NCBI RefSeq assembly: GCF_024655635.1
Contig: NZ_JANLGI010000022.1
Location: 1 to 56,483 of the forward strand
Direction of reading: 5' to 3'
Source of the DNA: Allobosea sp. 47.2.35
GTDB lineage: Bacteria > Pseudomonadota > Alphaproteobacteria > Rhizobiales > Beijerinckiaceae
DNA: 56,483 nt
This document shows, piece after piece, positions 36,299 through 45,491 of the stretch; within the stretch, counting starts at the first letter, position 1; the number at the start of each line of letters is the position of its first letter. The notes under the pieces are model-generated. The model was not told where the DNA came from and did not search any database. It saw only the letters and a program-made list of their open reading frames with translations. The position numbers and the translations under genes were made by a program.

Positions 36299-36867
36299 CG
36301 GCGCATCTCCCGTGACAGGCGATTCGGATAGGAGGGGCCGAGCGGGTAGGCCGCCTCCAGCACATAGGGGCCGCCGCCGATCGAATCGCGCGAGGACATC
36401 AGGGCCACGCGGCGCGCGGTGAAGGTGAACGGCCTGATGATCGGATGCAGGCTGAGGAAATGCGCCAGCTCGACGGGGGTCGTATCGCGTAACCTTGCCA
36501 GCGTGACATGCGGCACGAATTTGCGCGCCTCCGCCGGCAGGCCGAGCCGGCGCATCTGCCGTTCGAGATCGGCCTGGAGATCGGTCAGGGCCTTGCTGGG
36601 TTGCGCCCGTGCGAACAGCGCGCGCGGCTTGTCGCCGCCGAAGCTGCCGAGCGCATCGAGCGTCACCTCGAACGGATAGGCCGTGAGGTCGGAGAGCATA
36701 TGGTCGATATCGTTCGCCATGCGGCGGTCGACATCGCCCAGGAAACGCAGGGTGATGTGATAGTCGGCCGGCTCGATCCAGCGCGCGCCCGACAATCCGC
36801 CGCGATGCAATGTCAGCCCGGTCGCGACCTCGGCAGGGATTTCCAGAGCGATGAACAGCCTCGGCAT
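36295..36867 (-). CDS. thpR: RNA 2',3'-cyclic phosphodiesterase ThpR
   Basis: 2H phosphoesterase of 190 residues. Both histidine motifs are present: YHITLRFLG (His37) and VPHVTLARL in the second half. The N-terminus RLFIALEIP is standard for LigT/ThpR proteins. It hydrolyses 2',3'-cyclic phosphate RNA ends to 2'-phosphates and can ligate tRNA halves in vitro. It is co-transcribed with the downstream phhB. Confidence 0.92.
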   Translation of the reverse strand: MPRLFIALEIPAEVATGLTLHRGGLSGARWIEPADYHITLRFLGDVDRRMANDIDHMLSDLTAYPFEVTLDALGSFGGDKPRALFARAQPSKALTDLQADLERQMRRLGLPAEARKFVPHVTLARLRDTTPVELAHFLSLHPIIRPFTFTARRVALMSSRDSIGGGPYVLEAAYPLGPSYPNRLSREMRR

Positions 36868-36971
36868 GAGCGAATCCCTGCCAAGCGATTGTGACTCTGG
36901 CGAGACGGTAGAGCAGGAAGCCGGCTCAAGGGAATTGTTTTTGCGCCGTGATCGTAACTCATCCCCACCAC

Positions 36972-37082
36972 GTCATCCCGGACAAGCCGCGTCAGCGGCG
37001 CCGATCCGGGATCCATGCCGGAGCGCTCCCGATCGAGGTTCAGGCATGGATCCCGGGTCGACCTATGGTCGCCCGGGATGAC
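36972..37082. repeat. Nested palindromic intergenic repeat (111 bases)
   Basis: The outer arms GTCATCCCGG (36972-36981) and CCGGGATGAC (37073-37082) are a perfect 10-bp match. Inside, GGGATCCATGCC (37008-37019) and GGCATGGATCCC (37043-37054) are a perfect 12-bp match. It is the largest of the four such elements here and fills the gap between thpR and the aldo/keto reductase gene. No open reading frame in it looks real. Confidence 0.7.
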
Positions 37083-37107
37083 CCGCGATGGGGTCGGGAA
37101 TGCGGAA

Positions 37108-38163
37108 TCAGGGGCAGGGATTGCCGACGAGCTGATGGATCGCGTCGATCTTCGCCTCGACCTCGGGCGAGAGCTTCACGTCGATCGAGGCGATATCGGT
37201 CCTGAGCTGCTCCATCGTGGTCGCGCCGATGATGTTGGCGGTAACGAAGGAGCGGCTGTTGACGAAGGCGAGTGCCATTTGCGCGGGGTCCAGCCCGGCC
37301 TCGCGAGCGAGCGCGATATAGCGCTTGATCGCCGCCTCGGCGCCTTCCGTCTGGTAGCGCTGGCCGCGGTCGAACAGGGTCGTGCGCGCACCCGCCGGAC
37401 GGGCGCCGTCGAGATATTTGCCGGTGAGATAACCCTGCGCCAGCGGCGAATAGGCGAGCAGGCCGACATCCTCGCGCAGCGCGATCTCGGCCAGAGCCGT
37501 CTCAAAGGTGCGATTCAGCAGGTTGTAGGCATTCTGGATCGACTGCACGCGCGGCGTGCCACGTGCCTCCGAATCGGTCACGAAGCGCATCGTGCCCCAG
37601 CCGCTCTCGTTGGAGAGGCCGAGATGGCGGATCTTGCCGGCCTTCACGACGTCCGCGAAGGCGTCGAGCTGTTCGGCGATATCGGTCTCGTCGGCGGCCC
37701 GCGCATAAGCTTCCCTGGAGAAGCGTGTCGGGTTCGAGCCCCACTGGATCGGCCGCTCCGGGAAATGCAGCTGGTAGAGGTCGATATAGTCCGTCTGCAG
37801 CCGCTGCAGGCTCTTGTCGACCGCCTCGAAGATCTGCTTGCGCGTCACCCGCGTCGGGCTCTTGTCGTCGCGGAACCAGGTATTGCCGCCGCGCCCGCAG
37901 ACCTTGGACGCCAGGATGACCTTGTCGCGGTTCTTCCGTGCCTTGAACCAGCTGCCGATAATCCGCTCGGTCGAGCCTTGCGTCTCCGGCCTCGGGGGGA
38001 TCGCGTAGAGTTCGGCGGTGTCGAAGAAATTGACGCCCTGCTCGATGGCGTGGTCCATCTGGGCATGGCCTTCGGCCTCGGTGTTCTGCTCTCCCCAGGT
38101 CATGGTTCCCAGGCAGATCACCGAGACCTTGAGATCGGTGCGTCCGAGGCGGCGGTATTCCAT
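37108..38163 (-). CDS. Aldo/keto reductase (Tas-like)
   Basis: NADPH-dependent oxidoreductase of 351 residues with a TIM-barrel pattern. The catalytic tetrad is readable: Asp48 and Tyr53 in FFDTAELY, Lys87 in ASKVCG, and His133 in LYQLHFP. The length and N-terminus YRRLGRTDLKVSVICLGTMTWG fit the Tas/YhdN-like group of large AKRs. The substrate is unknown. The start gives the family-typical N-terminus; the open frame continues 13 codons upstream. Confidence 0.92.
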   Translation of the reverse strand: MEYRRLGRTDLKVSVICLGTMTWGEQNTEAEGHAQMDHAIEQGVNFFDTAELYAIPPRPETQGSTERIIGSWFKARKNRDKVILASKVCGRGGNTWFRDDKSPTRVTRKQIFEAVDKSLQRLQTDYIDLYQLHFPERPIQWGSNPTRFSREAYARAADETDIAEQLDAFADVVKAGKIRHLGLSNESGWGTMRFVTDSEARGTPRVQSIQNAYNLLNRTFETALAEIALREDVGLLAYSPLAQGYLTGKYLDGARPAGARTTLFDRGQRYQTEGAEAAIKRYIALAREAGLDPAQMALAFVNSRSFVTANIIGATTMEQLRTDIASIDVKLSPEVEAKIDAIHQLVGNPCP

Positions 38164-38244
38164 GGCGAAGCAACTCCGGAAGCGGGGGCCGGCGGGCGGC
38201 AATGCAAGAATCGGGGATACGCGCGCGGAGAACCCGCAGGCGGA

Positions 38245-38955
38245 TCAGGACCTGGGCGGCAAGGTGGCGATGAAGCGCTCGACCGTCGGCAGGATGGTCC
38301 GGACGATGACGGTGACGCCTTCGGCCGTGGGATGAAGCCCATCCGCCTGGTTCAGGGCGCGGTCACCCGCGATGCCTTCCAGGAAAAACGGGTAAAGCAC
38401 CAGCCCGTGCTTCTTCGCAAGCTCGGGATAGATCGCATCGAAGCGTTTCGCATAATCCTCGCCGAGATTGCGCGGCGCATACATGCCGGCCAGCAGCACC
38501 GGGATCTTCCGCTCGGTCAGGCGCGCGATGGTCGCTTCGAGGTTTTGCCGGGTCAGAGCCGGGTCCACCCCGCGCAAGGCATCGTTCGCGCCGAGTTCGA
38601 GGATGACGCCGTCGGTGCCATCGGGCACCGACCAGTCGAGCCGTTCGAGCCCGCCCTGCGTCGTGTCGCCGGAGACGCCGGCGTTCACGATTTCGACAGC
38701 AAGGCCCTTCTGGCGCAAAGCCTGCTCCAGAACGGTCGGGAAGGCTGCACTGCCCGGCAGGTTGTAGCCCGCCGTCAGCGAATCGCCGAGGACGACGAGC
38801 TTCAACGAGCGCCCGGCACTGGAATCTGGCGGGGGATTCTGGGCGCCGGCCATGTCAGGGGACCCGATGAAAAGCAGCAGGAAGGCGACGAAAAACGTCG
38901 CAACCGATTGGACAAGCGCGAATCCGCGCCCATATGGCCGCAGACCACGCAGCAC
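38245..38955 (-). CDS. Arylesterase/lysophospholipase, SGNH hydrolase (TesA-like)
   Basis: Exported SGNH hydrolase of about 236 residues. A signal peptide with the core [13 protein letters not shown] (about residues 18-30) precedes block [13 protein letters not shown] (Ser59), block [10 protein letters not shown], block [14 protein letters not shown] and block [10 protein letters not shown] (Asp205, His208). The layout matches E. coli TesA. The GTG at 38955 has a GGAG site; an ATG at 39027 is possible but lacks one. It is divergent from an ABC ATPase/permease pair, as tesA is from ybbA-ybbP in E. coli. Confidence 0.88.
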   Translation of the reverse strand: MLRGLRPYGRGFALVQSVATFFVAFLLLFIGSPDMAGAQNPPPDSSAGRSLKLVVLGDSLTAGYNLPGSAAFPTVLEQALRQKGLAVEIVNAGVSGDTTQGGLERLDWSVPDGTDGVILELGANDALRGVDPALTRQNLEATIARLTERKIPVLLAGMYAPRNLGEDYAKRFDAIYPELAKKHGLVLYPFFLEGIAGDRALNQADGLHPTAEGVTVIVRTILPTVERFIATLPPRS

Positions 38956-39033
38956 CGTGGCTCCGCCCCGCTCGGGGCGTGATTCAGTGCGAACGGGGTT
39001 GGCGATGGAACCGTAAGTCAGGATCATGGCGTG

Positions 39034-39735
39034 ATGAGCGAGAAGGCCGCTTCGGCAATCGAGTTGCAGGATGTCCACCTGAGTTTGGGGCGTGGCGCCG
39101 CCCGCGTCCATATCCTCAAGGGCGTCTCGGTGTCGCTGACCGATGGCGAGGCGACCGGCCTCGTCGGCCCCTCCGGCTCCGGCAAGTCGACCCTGCTGAT
39201 GACTATGGCCGGGCTGGAGCGCCCCGATTCGGGCGTCGTCCGGGTCGCCGGCCAGGATCTCGGCGCGCTCGACGAGGACGGGCTCGCGATCTTTCGCGGA
39301 CGGCATATCGGCATCGTCTTCCAGTCCTTCCACCTCGTCCCGACCATGACGGCGCGCGAGAACGTCGCGCTGCCGCTGGAACTCGCCGGCCACACGGATG
39401 CCTTCGCCCGCGCCGAAGCGGAACTGCGCAATGTCGGCCTGGGCCATCGCATGGACCACTACCCCGCCCAGCTCTCGGGCGGCGAGCAGCAGCGCGTCGC
39501 CATCGCGCGCGCCGTCGCGCCGGACCCGGCCATCCTCGTCGCCGACGAGCCCACCGGCAATCTCGACGAATCGACCGGCCGCGCCATTGTCGACCTGATC
39601 TTCGCCCTGAAGCGCGAACGCGGCGCCACGCTCGTGCTCGTCACCCACGACCTTTCGCTCGCCGCGCTCTGCGAGCGCACCGTCCGCCTGCGCTCCGGCG
39701 TGATCGAGGCCGAGCCCGAGACGGCGGTCGCCTGA
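39034..39735 (+). CDS. ABC transporter ATP-binding protein (YbbA/LolD-like)
   Basis: ATPase of 233 residues: Walker [11 protein letters not shown] loop [10 protein letters not shown], signature [14 protein letters not shown], Walker [13 protein letters not shown] and H loop THDLSLAA. It belongs to the MacB/LolD class, whose members act on lipids, lipoproteins or peptides by mechanotransmission. The permease gene starts just after its stop. A GTG one codon upstream (39031) is an alternative start. Confidence 0.93.
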   Translation: MSEKAASAIELQDVHLSLGRGAARVHILKGVSVSLTDGEATGLVGPSGSGKSTLLMTMAGLERPDSGVVRVAGQDLGALDEDGLAIFRGRHIGIVFQSFHLVPTMTARENVALPLELAGHTDAFARAEAELRNVGLGHRMDHYPAQLSGGEQQRVAIARAVAPDPAILVADEPTGNLDESTGRAIVDLIFALKRERGATLVLVTHDLSLAALCERTVRLRSGVIEAEPETAVA

Positions 39736-39737
39736 CG

Positions 39738-42323
39738 ATGCACGCACCCGTCAAGCCGTCCCAAAGCCCGGCCTACCGCGCCCCCGGCATCGGTCTCGTC
39801 CTGCGCCTCGCGATCCGCGATCTGCGGGCCGGCCTGCGCGGCTTCGGCATCTTCATCGCCTGCCTCGCGCTCGGCGTGATGACCATCGCCGCCGTCGCCT
39901 CGGCCTCGCGCGGCCTGACCGAGGGCCTCGCTCGCGAAGGCCGCCGCATCCTCGGCGGCGACGCCGCCTTCAGCTTGATCCATCGCGAGGCGACCCCGCC
40001 CGAGCTCGCCTTCCTGACCGCACGCGGCGCCGTCTCCAGCATCGCGACCATGCGCGGCATGGCCAATGCCGGCGAGAAGGGCGCGGCCCTGGTCGAGATC
40101 AAGGCGGTCGATGCGGCCTATCCGAGCATCGGCACGGTCGAGACCGACCCGCAAGCGCCATTGCCCGGCCTGCTCGACCAGCGCGATGGCGCCTATGGCG
40201 CCGTCGCCGACCCCGTCCTGTTCGGCCGGCTCGATCTCAAGCCCGGCGATATCGTCACGGTCGGCGGCGCGAAGATCCAGCTGCGCGCCAATCTCATCTC
40301 CGAACCCGACAAGATCGCGGCCGGCGTCGGCTTCGGCCCGCGTCTCCTGATGTCGCAGGACGCGCTGAGGGCGACCGGCCTGATCCAGCCCGGCAGCCTG
40401 ATTCGCTGGACCTATCGCCTCCAGCTGCCGCCGACTGCGACGAGCGACGCCGATCTTGAGAAGCTGATCGCGGATGCCGGCACGCAGCAACGTGATGCCG
40501 GCTGGGAAATCCGCTCCCGCGCCAATGCCGCGCCGAGCTTTCAGCGCAATCTCGAACGCTTCACCCAGTTCCTGACGCTGGTCGGCCTCACCGCCCTGCT
40601 CGTCGGCGGCGTCGGAGTCGCCAATGCCGTGCGCCGCTTCGTCGATGCCAAGAAGCTCGATTTCGCCACGATGAAGGCGGTCGGCGCCACCGGCGGACGC
40701 GTCGTCGCGATCCATCTGACCGAGGTCATGCTCGTCGCCGCGATCGGCACCGCCATCGGCCTCGTGCTCGGCGCCGCGGCGCCCTTCGGCCTCGGCGCCA
40801 TCGTCCAGAGCATCCTGCCAGTGCCGTTCGAGCCGACGCTGGCGCCGGGCGAACTCGCCATCGCCGCGCTCTATGGCCTGCTGACCGCGCTCGTCTTCGC
40901 GATCATCCCGCTCGGGCGCGCCCACGATGTCCCGGTCTCCGCCCTGTTCCGCGACAAGGTCGAGCCCGATCCGCGCCGTCCGCGCGCGATCTATCTCGTC
41001 CTCTGCGCGCTGGCGCTCGCTGGTCTCGCCGGCGTCGCCATCGGCTTCGCCTATGATCGCCGGATCGCGCTGATCTATATCGGCGTGATGTTCGGCGTCT
41101 TCCTGCTGCTGCGCGCCGTCTCGCTCGGCCTGATGGCCCTGGCCCGCCGCATCCCGCGCCCGCGCCGGCCGGCCCTGCGCATGGCGCTGGCCAACAGCCA
41201 TCGCCCGGGCGCGCTGACACCGGCGCTCGTGCTCTCGCTCGGCCTCGGCGTCGCGCTGCTTTCGGCGCTGTCCTTCATCGATGTCAGCCTGACCCGGCAG
41301 CTCACCGGCGCCCTGCCCGACAAGGCGCCGAGCTTCTTCTTCCTCGACGTACCCAGCCGCGATTCCGAGCGTTTCGACGCCTTCCTCGCGGCCGAGCGGC
41401 CAGGCGCCAAGACCGAGCGCGTGCCGATGATGCGCGGCCGCATCGTCTCGGTGAACCAGACCCGCGCCGAGGACATCAAGGCCAGCGAGCAATCCGCCTG
41501 GGTGCTCGATGGCGACCGCGGCATCACCTACGCCGCCGCGCTGCCGGAAGGCTCGCGCATCGCGGCCGGCGAGTGGTGGCCGGCCGATTATCGCGGCGAG
41601 CCGCTGGTCTCCTTCGACGCGCAGAACGCAGCCGGCATCGGGCTGAAGATCGGCGACAGGCTCACCGTCAACGTGCTCGGCCGCAACATCACCGCCCGCG
41701 TCGCCAATTTCCGCACCGTCGACTGGCGCTCCTTCGGCATCAATTTCGTCATGGTGTTCTCGCCCAACACCTTCGCCGGCGCTCCGCACACCAATCTCGC
41801 CACCATCGCGGCGAGCCCTGACGGCAAGGGCGCGACCGACGCCGCGCTGATGCGGCGCCTCGCGCTCGACTTCCCCGCCGTCACGGCAGTCCGGGTCAAG
41901 GACGCGCTCGAAGCGGTCAACACCATCGTCGCCCAGCTCGCCATGGCGATCCGCGGCGCCTCCGGCCTCGCCATCGCAGCGAGCCTGCTCGTGCTCGGCG
42001 GCGCGCTCGCGGCCGGTCAGCGGGCGCGGCTGTATGACGCGATGATCCTGAAGACGCTCGGCGCGACCCGCCGCTTCATACTTTCGTCGTACGCCCTTGA
42101 ATACGCCGCCATCGGCTTCGTCGCGGCCGTCTTCGGCGTTCTCGCGGGTACAGCGGCGGGCTGGGGCATCGTCACGCAAGTGATGCGCATCGAGTTCGTC
42201 AGTGATCCCAGAGGAGCTATACTGGCTGCGACTGCCGCCGTCGGGGTTACCGTCCTGTTCGGGCTTGTCGGTACGATAAAAATACTAACGAAAGCGCCGG
42301 CTTCTCATCTCAGGAATTTATGA
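39738..42323 (+). CDS. FtsX-like ABC permease (YbbP type)
   Basis: Membrane protein of 861 residues with two FtsX domains, one ending near residue 400 and one at the C-terminus, giving about ten membrane segments with large periplasmic parts between them. The first segment is [22 protein letters not shown]. FtsX-type features include [21 protein letters not shown] and [20 protein letters not shown]. It is the partner of the ATPase two bases upstream. By analogy with YbbA-YbbP it may handle a lipid or toxic fatty compound; this is unproven. Confidence 0.91.
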   Translation: MHAPVKPSQSPAYRAPGIGLVLRLAIRDLRAGLRGFGIFIACLALGVMTIAAVASASRGLTEGLAREGRRILGGDAAFSLIHREATPPELAFLTARGAVSSIATMRGMANAGEKGAALVEIKAVDAAYPSIGTVETDPQAPLPGLLDQRDGAYGAVADPVLFGRLDLKPGDIVTVGGAKIQLRANLISEPDKIAAGVGFGPRLLMSQDALRATGLIQPGSLIRWTYRLQLPPTATSDADLEKLIADAGTQQRDAGWEIRSRANAAPSFQRNLERFTQFLTLVGLTALLVGGVGVANAVRRFVDAKKLDFATMKAVGATGGRVVAIHLTEVMLVAAIGTAIGLVLGAAAPFGLGAIVQSILPVPFEPTLAPGELAIAALYGLLTALVFAIIPLGRAHDVPVSALFRDKVEPDPRRPRAIYLVLCALALAGLAGVAIGFAYDRRIALIYIGVMFGVFLLLRAVSLGLMALARRIPRPRRPALRMALANSHRPGALTPALVLSLGLGVALLSALSFIDVSLTRQLTGALPDKAPSFFFLDVPSRDSERFDAFLAAERPGAKTERVPMMRGRIVSVNQTRAEDIKASEQSAWVLDGDRGITYAAALPEGSRIAAGEWWPADYRGEPLVSFDAQNAAGIGLKIGDRLTVNVLGRNITARVANFRTVDWRSFGINFVMVFSPNTFAGAPHTNLATIAASPDGKGATDAALMRRLALDFPAVTAVRVKDALEAVNTIVAQLAMAIRGASGLAIAASLLVLGGALAAGQRARLYDAMILKTLGATRRFILSSYALEYAAIGFVAAVFGVLAGTAAGWGIVTQVMRIEFVSDPRGAILAATAAVGVTVLFGLVGTIKILTKAPASHLRNL

Positions 42324-42542
42324 TGACTATCTGAGAACGACTCTCGATAGACATTAAAATCCTGTAATTCTGCATGTGTGCAGCGCCGAACTTCTATGCC
42401 GGGTCCGGCCTTAACCATGGCGGGCTCTTGTAAGAACCGGCAAAGCCGCCCATATTCCCGTCATCGCGACTTTCGTGCGCGAGGACGGCTGGCGCTTGCG
42501 CGCTCTCCGTCGTCCGAAACTACGTCAGGGGAAACTCTCTTA

Positions 42543-43325
42543 ATGAGCAACTTCGACCGCAATGCTCCAGTCTGGGGTGCCGGCCGCGCACAGCAGACCA
42601 GCGCCGTCGAGATGGATCAGGGCCTGCGCTCGTTCATGCTCGGCGTCTACAACAACATGGTGATCGGCCTTGCGATCTCGGCGCTCTTCGCGCTGGGCAT
42701 CAACAAGATGGCCGTGACCGATCAGGCCAACGCCGTCGCCAAGATCGGCAACACCTATCTCACCTCCTTCGGCCAGCTGCTCTATGGCACGCCGTTGATG
42801 TGGGTGGTCGCGCTGGCGCCGCTGGCCTTCATCTTCTTCTTCTCGTTCCGCGCCGACAAGATGTCGGCCTCGTCCGCCCGGACGATGTTCTTCGCCTTCG
42901 CGGCGGTGATGGGCGTCTCGCTGTCGACGATCCTGATCCGCTACACCGGCGCGTCGGTGGTGCAGGTCTTCTTCATCACCGCGGCGGCCTTCGGTGGCCT
43001 CAGCCTCTACGGCTACACCACCTCGAAGTCGCTCTCCGGCATGGGCTCGTTCCTGGTCATGGGCCTGATCGGCCTGATCCTGGCCTCGATCGTGAACATC
43101 TTCCTGGCCTCGGGCGCCCTGGGCTTCGTCATCTCGCTGGTCGGCGTCGGCATCTTCGCCGGTCTGACCGCCTGGGATACCCAGCGCCTGAAGGAAATGT
43201 ATCTCTACTCCGAGCTCGGCCCGGAGGAAGCTGCGAAGCTCTCGGTGAACGGCGCGCTGTCGCTCTACCTGAACTTCATCAACATGTTCCAGTTCCTGCT
43301 CTCGCTGATCGGCAACCGCGAGTGA
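42543..43325 (+). CDS. Bax inhibitor-1/YccA family membrane protein
   Basis: Inner-membrane protein of 260 residues with seven hydrophobic segments. The family signature is GLTAWDTQRLKEMY with the conserved Asp, and the N-terminal part MDQGLRSFMLGVYNNM is typical of alphaproteobacterial members. The family includes calcium-leak channels and YccA, a modulator of the FtsH protease. The AGGGGAA site before the ATG is strong. A good terminator follows, so it is probably monocistronic. Confidence 0.93.
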   Translation: MSNFDRNAPVWGAGRAQQTSAVEMDQGLRSFMLGVYNNMVIGLAISALFALGINKMAVTDQANAVAKIGNTYLTSFGQLLYGTPLMWVVALAPLAFIFFFSFRADKMSASSARTMFFAFAAVMGVSLSTILIRYTGASVVQVFFITAAAFGGLSLYGYTTSKSLSGMGSFLVMGLIGLILASIVNIFLASGALGFVISLVGVGIFAGLTAWDTQRLKEMYLYSELGPEEAAKLSVNGALSLYLNFINMFQFLLSLIGNRE

Positions 43326-43355
43326 GAACGACAGGCTCCTGAATGGGAGCGCACG

Positions 43356-43386
43356 AGCCCCGGCCCCACGGCCGGGGCTTTTTCTT
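43356..43386 (+). terminator. Rho-independent terminator after the BI-1 gene
   Basis: AGCCCCGGCC (43356-43365), loop CCAC and GGCCGGGGCT (43370-43379) form a perfect 10-bp stem running into CTTTTTCTTT. It is about 30 bases after the stop codon. Confidence 0.9.
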
Positions 43387-43450
43387 TGGGCCAAATCTTC
43401 CCTCGAATTAAGCCTTCCCTTCTGGCACGCACATTGCTCATGCTTTGGGC

Positions 43451-43987
43451 ATGACGACGCCTTCGATCCGCCCGGGCCTTCCCGCCGACATCCCCGCCAT
43501 TGCGGCGATCTACGCCCATGCGGTGCTGCACGGAACCGCCTCCTGGGAGCTGGAGCCGCCGGATCAAGCGGAGATGCAGCGGCGCTACGAAGCGATCCTG
43601 GCTGGCGGCTATCCCTATCTCGTCGCGGAGCGGGACGGCGAACTCCTCGGCTATGCCTATGCCGGCGCCTACCGGCCGCGCCCGGCCTATCGCGCCACCG
43701 TCGAGAACTCGATCTATCTCGCGCCCGCGGCGCAGGGACTTGGCATCGGCAGCCTGCTGCTCGACGCCCTGATGCAGGCCTGCACCGAGCGCGGCTTCCG
43801 TCAGATGATCGCGGTGATCGGCGATGGCACCGGCGCCTCGGTCGGCTCGCGGCGCCTGCACGAGCGCGCCGGCTTCCGCCTGATCGGCATCGCCGAAAAG
43901 GTTGGCTTCAAGCATGGCCGTTGGCTCGACCAGATGCTGATGCAGAAGGAGCTGGGCGAGGGAGATCGCACGCCGCCGGGGTTCTGA
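43451..43987 (+). CDS. GNAT family N-acetyltransferase (phosphinothricin/MddA-like)
   Basis: Acetyltransferase of 178 residues. The acetyl-CoA loop is QGLGIGSLLLDAL, preceded by NSIYLAPAAQG, and the N-terminal segment IAAIYAHAVLHGTASWELEPP is characteristic of phosphinothricin or methionine-sulfoximine acetyltransferases. These enzymes detoxify glutamate analogues or modify amino acids. An alternative TTG two codons upstream was rejected. Confidence 0.88.
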   Translation: MTTPSIRPGLPADIPAIAAIYAHAVLHGTASWELEPPDQAEMQRRYEAILAGGYPYLVAERDGELLGYAYAGAYRPRPAYRATVENSIYLAPAAQGLGIGSLLLDALMQACTERGFRQMIAVIGDGTGASVGSRRLHERAGFRLIGIAEKVGFKHGRWLDQMLMQKELGEGDRTPPGF

Positions 43988-44008
43988 ATCCGGCGCCGTA
44001 TCGGTGCG

Positions 44009-44377
44009 CTAGCTCACGACGCTGAGCTTGTTGTCGAGCACCTTGAGCACGCGCGACAGCTCCGAACCCCGCTTCAGGATCAGCCCGGTCGCCGCGACGA
44101 CCGAATAGGCACCCTGCCGCCGCGCCAGGGCCGGATCCTTGACGATTCGGTAGAGCGGCATCTCGGACGAGCGCCGGAACACCGAGAACTGCGCCTTGTC
44201 CTTGAGGAAATCGATGGCGTAGTCACGCCATTCGCCGGCCGCGACCATCCGGCCATAAAGATTGAGCAATTCGCTGAGCTCGCGCCGGTCGAAGGTCACG
44301 GTGGCCGGCCGCGACGGCGCCGGGAAGTTCACAACCGCGCTCGCGGCCTGCGGTTGTGGCGTTTCGCTCTCGCTCAT
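44009..44377 (-). CDS. DUF2794 protein
   Basis: A 122-residue soluble protein of unknown function found mainly in Alphaproteobacteria. The recognisable core is VTFDRRELSELLNLYGRMVAAGEWRDYAIDFL, followed by FSVFRRSSEMPLYRIVKDP. The N-terminal 25 residues are low-complexity. It converges on the acetyltransferase gene. Upstream lies a 383-base gap with a candidate RNA. Confidence 0.86.
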   Translation of the reverse strand: MSESETPQPQAASAVVNFPAPSRPATVTFDRRELSELLNLYGRMVAAGEWRDYAIDFLKDKAQFSVFRRSSEMPLYRIVKDPALARRQGAYSVVAATGLILKRGSELSRVLKVLDNKLSVVS

Positions 44378-44499
44378 GGCGCCTCCCTTGTCGGGGCCTC
44401 ACCAAATCATCCCCGGATGATGCGCCCGCGGTCCTGTGCTGGCAAGGGACTAAGCCAGCGAGCGATCACACGCTGGGTCGGCCATTGTCAGAGAATGCC

Positions 44500-44685
44500 C
44501 CATTTTCGCCGCGAACGCGCCAAGCGAGCGCCAAGTTGCGACGTTCAACTCCCTTCGTTGCCTCGACGGCCCGGTTTCACTGATCGCCGGTTTGTCAGCC
44601 CCCCAGCCCCCCGGAGTTCGGGCGGAGCCGGGCCACCGAGTCGAGGCCAACTAGCGGCTGGCATTGCGCCGGCCGTTTTTCTTTT
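44500..44685 (+). ncRNA. Candidate structured small RNA with its own terminator
   Basis: Between two minus-strand genes, the plus strand holds several paired elements ending in an intrinsic terminator. AGTTG/CAACT form a small hairpin near 44534-44550. CCTCGAC plus GGCCCGG (44561-44574) pairs with CCGGGCC (44628-44634) and GTCGAGG (44640-44646), giving a 14-bp helix with a 5-base bulge enclosing a C-rich loop. The terminator at 44655-44685 follows eight bases later. No plausible plus-strand protein ends there. The 5' end is a guess, I see no good promoter, and the class is unknown; it does not look like tmRNA, RNase P or SRP RNA. Confidence 0.4.
44655..44685 (+). terminator. Orphan rho-independent terminator
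   Basis: CGGCTGGC (44655-44662) pairs with GCCGGCCG (44668-44675), with one G-U pair, around a 5-base loop, followed by TTTTTCTTTT. Both flanking genes are on the other strand, so the transcript it ends must come from the intergenic region. Confidence 0.65.
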
Positions 44686-44705
44686 GGGGCTCCAGCATCA
44701 CCGGT

Positions 44706-44745
44706 GTCATTCCGGGGCTTCGCGGAGCGAAGAGCCCGGAATGAC
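44706..44745. repeat. Palindromic intergenic repeat
   Basis: GTCATTCCGGG (44706-44716) pairs perfectly with CCCGGAATGAC (44735-44745), with an inner CTTCGC/GCGAAG pair. It lies 15 bases downstream of the AhpD-like gene's stop codon (minus strand) and belongs to the same family as 9303, 28901 and 36972. Confidence 0.65.
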
Positions 44746-44760
44746 AAACGTGGGCACGCC

Positions 44761-45378
44761 TTACCTGGCCTGGCCGTGATATTCCGCGTTGGGCCGCATA
44801 TCGACCGCCGAGGCCATCCGGTTCGACATGTTGTAGAAGGACGCGACGGCACCGATATCCCAGATGTCGCGCTCGCCGAAGCCCGCCTTGCGCAGCGCCT
44901 CGCGATCCTCTTCGCCGATCAGATGCGGCGTCTCCGTCAGCTTGACCGAGAAATCGAGCATGGCGCGGTGCCGCACCGAGAGTTCCGCTGCCCGGTAGTT
45001 CATCACCATGAGCTCGCCCAGCACCGGATCGCCGGAGAGCTGGCGCACCGCCGCGCCATGGGCGGTGAGGCAGTAATAGCAACGGTTCACGCTGGAGACC
45101 GCGACCGCGATCATCTCCCGCTCCAGCTTCGACAGGCCGGACGGCGCCAGCATCAGGTCGTTGTAGAAGGCGGCGAAGGCCGTGAGCTTGGCGTCGTCAT
45201 GGGCGTAGGAGGTCAGGACATTCGGCACGAAGCCGAGCTTTTCCTGGCATTTCGCGAAATAGGCCTGGTTTTCGGCCGACAGCGCCCCCGGCTTCAGGTC
45301 CAGCGCCATCACGGCCGGCGGCGAATCCTGGCGCGCCGGCTCTTCTCCCACCTTGGGTTTGTCATGCTTTGTTGCCAT
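44761..45378 (-). CDS. Peroxidase-related AhpD-fold (carboxymuconolactone decarboxylase-like) protein
   Basis: A 205-residue protein with the AhpD-type active site CYYCLTAHG (Cys100, Cys103, His107). The LSKLEREMIAVAVSSVNRC block and ALSAENQAYFAKCQEKLGFVPN are typical of the 'peroxidase-related' branch of the CMD family. It probably reduces hydroperoxides with an unknown reductant. The start at MATKHDKPK is followed by a charged, variable leader of about 25 residues. It is divergent from the glutamate dehydrogenase gene. Confidence 0.88.
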   Translation of the reverse strand: MATKHDKPKVGEEPARQDSPPAVMALDLKPGALSAENQAYFAKCQEKLGFVPNVLTSYAHDDAKLTAFAAFYNDLMLAPSGLSKLEREMIAVAVSSVNRCYYCLTAHGAAVRQLSGDPVLGELMVMNYRAAELSVRHRAMLDFSVKLTETPHLIGEEDREALRKAGFGERDIWDIGAVASFYNMSNRMASAVDMRPNAEYHGQAR

Positions 45379-45491
45379 GGTGTGTCCTGTCGAGTCGGGG
45401 GCAGCGTCAGTTTGCCGCTTTTTCAGGCACGGCAAGTTGAAAGGCTCCGCAGCCTATGTCATCGCTGCGGCAAAACAACTGGGGTTGGGAC

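Larger units (their letters stand above)
44378..44760. other. Intergenic region, DUF2794 / AhpD-like gene
   Basis: This 383-base gap contains the candidate RNA with its terminator and a palindromic repeat at 44706-44745. A 141-codon open frame that crosses it has no ribosome binding site or protein-like features and runs through the repeat, so I do not call it. Confidence 0.5.

Noticed and set aside
39459..42179. Minus-strand open frame of 906 codons opposite the FtsX permease
   Set aside because: It is rich in Asp, Arg, Gly and Ala with no domain-like pattern. It is the expected mirror of a GC-rich coding strand, and the plus strand encodes a clear two-domain permease.
44354..44779. Plus-strand open frame of 141 codons in the DUF2794/AhpD gap
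   Set aside because: It crosses the candidate RNA, its terminator and a palindromic repeat, and has no ribosome binding site or recognisable protein features.
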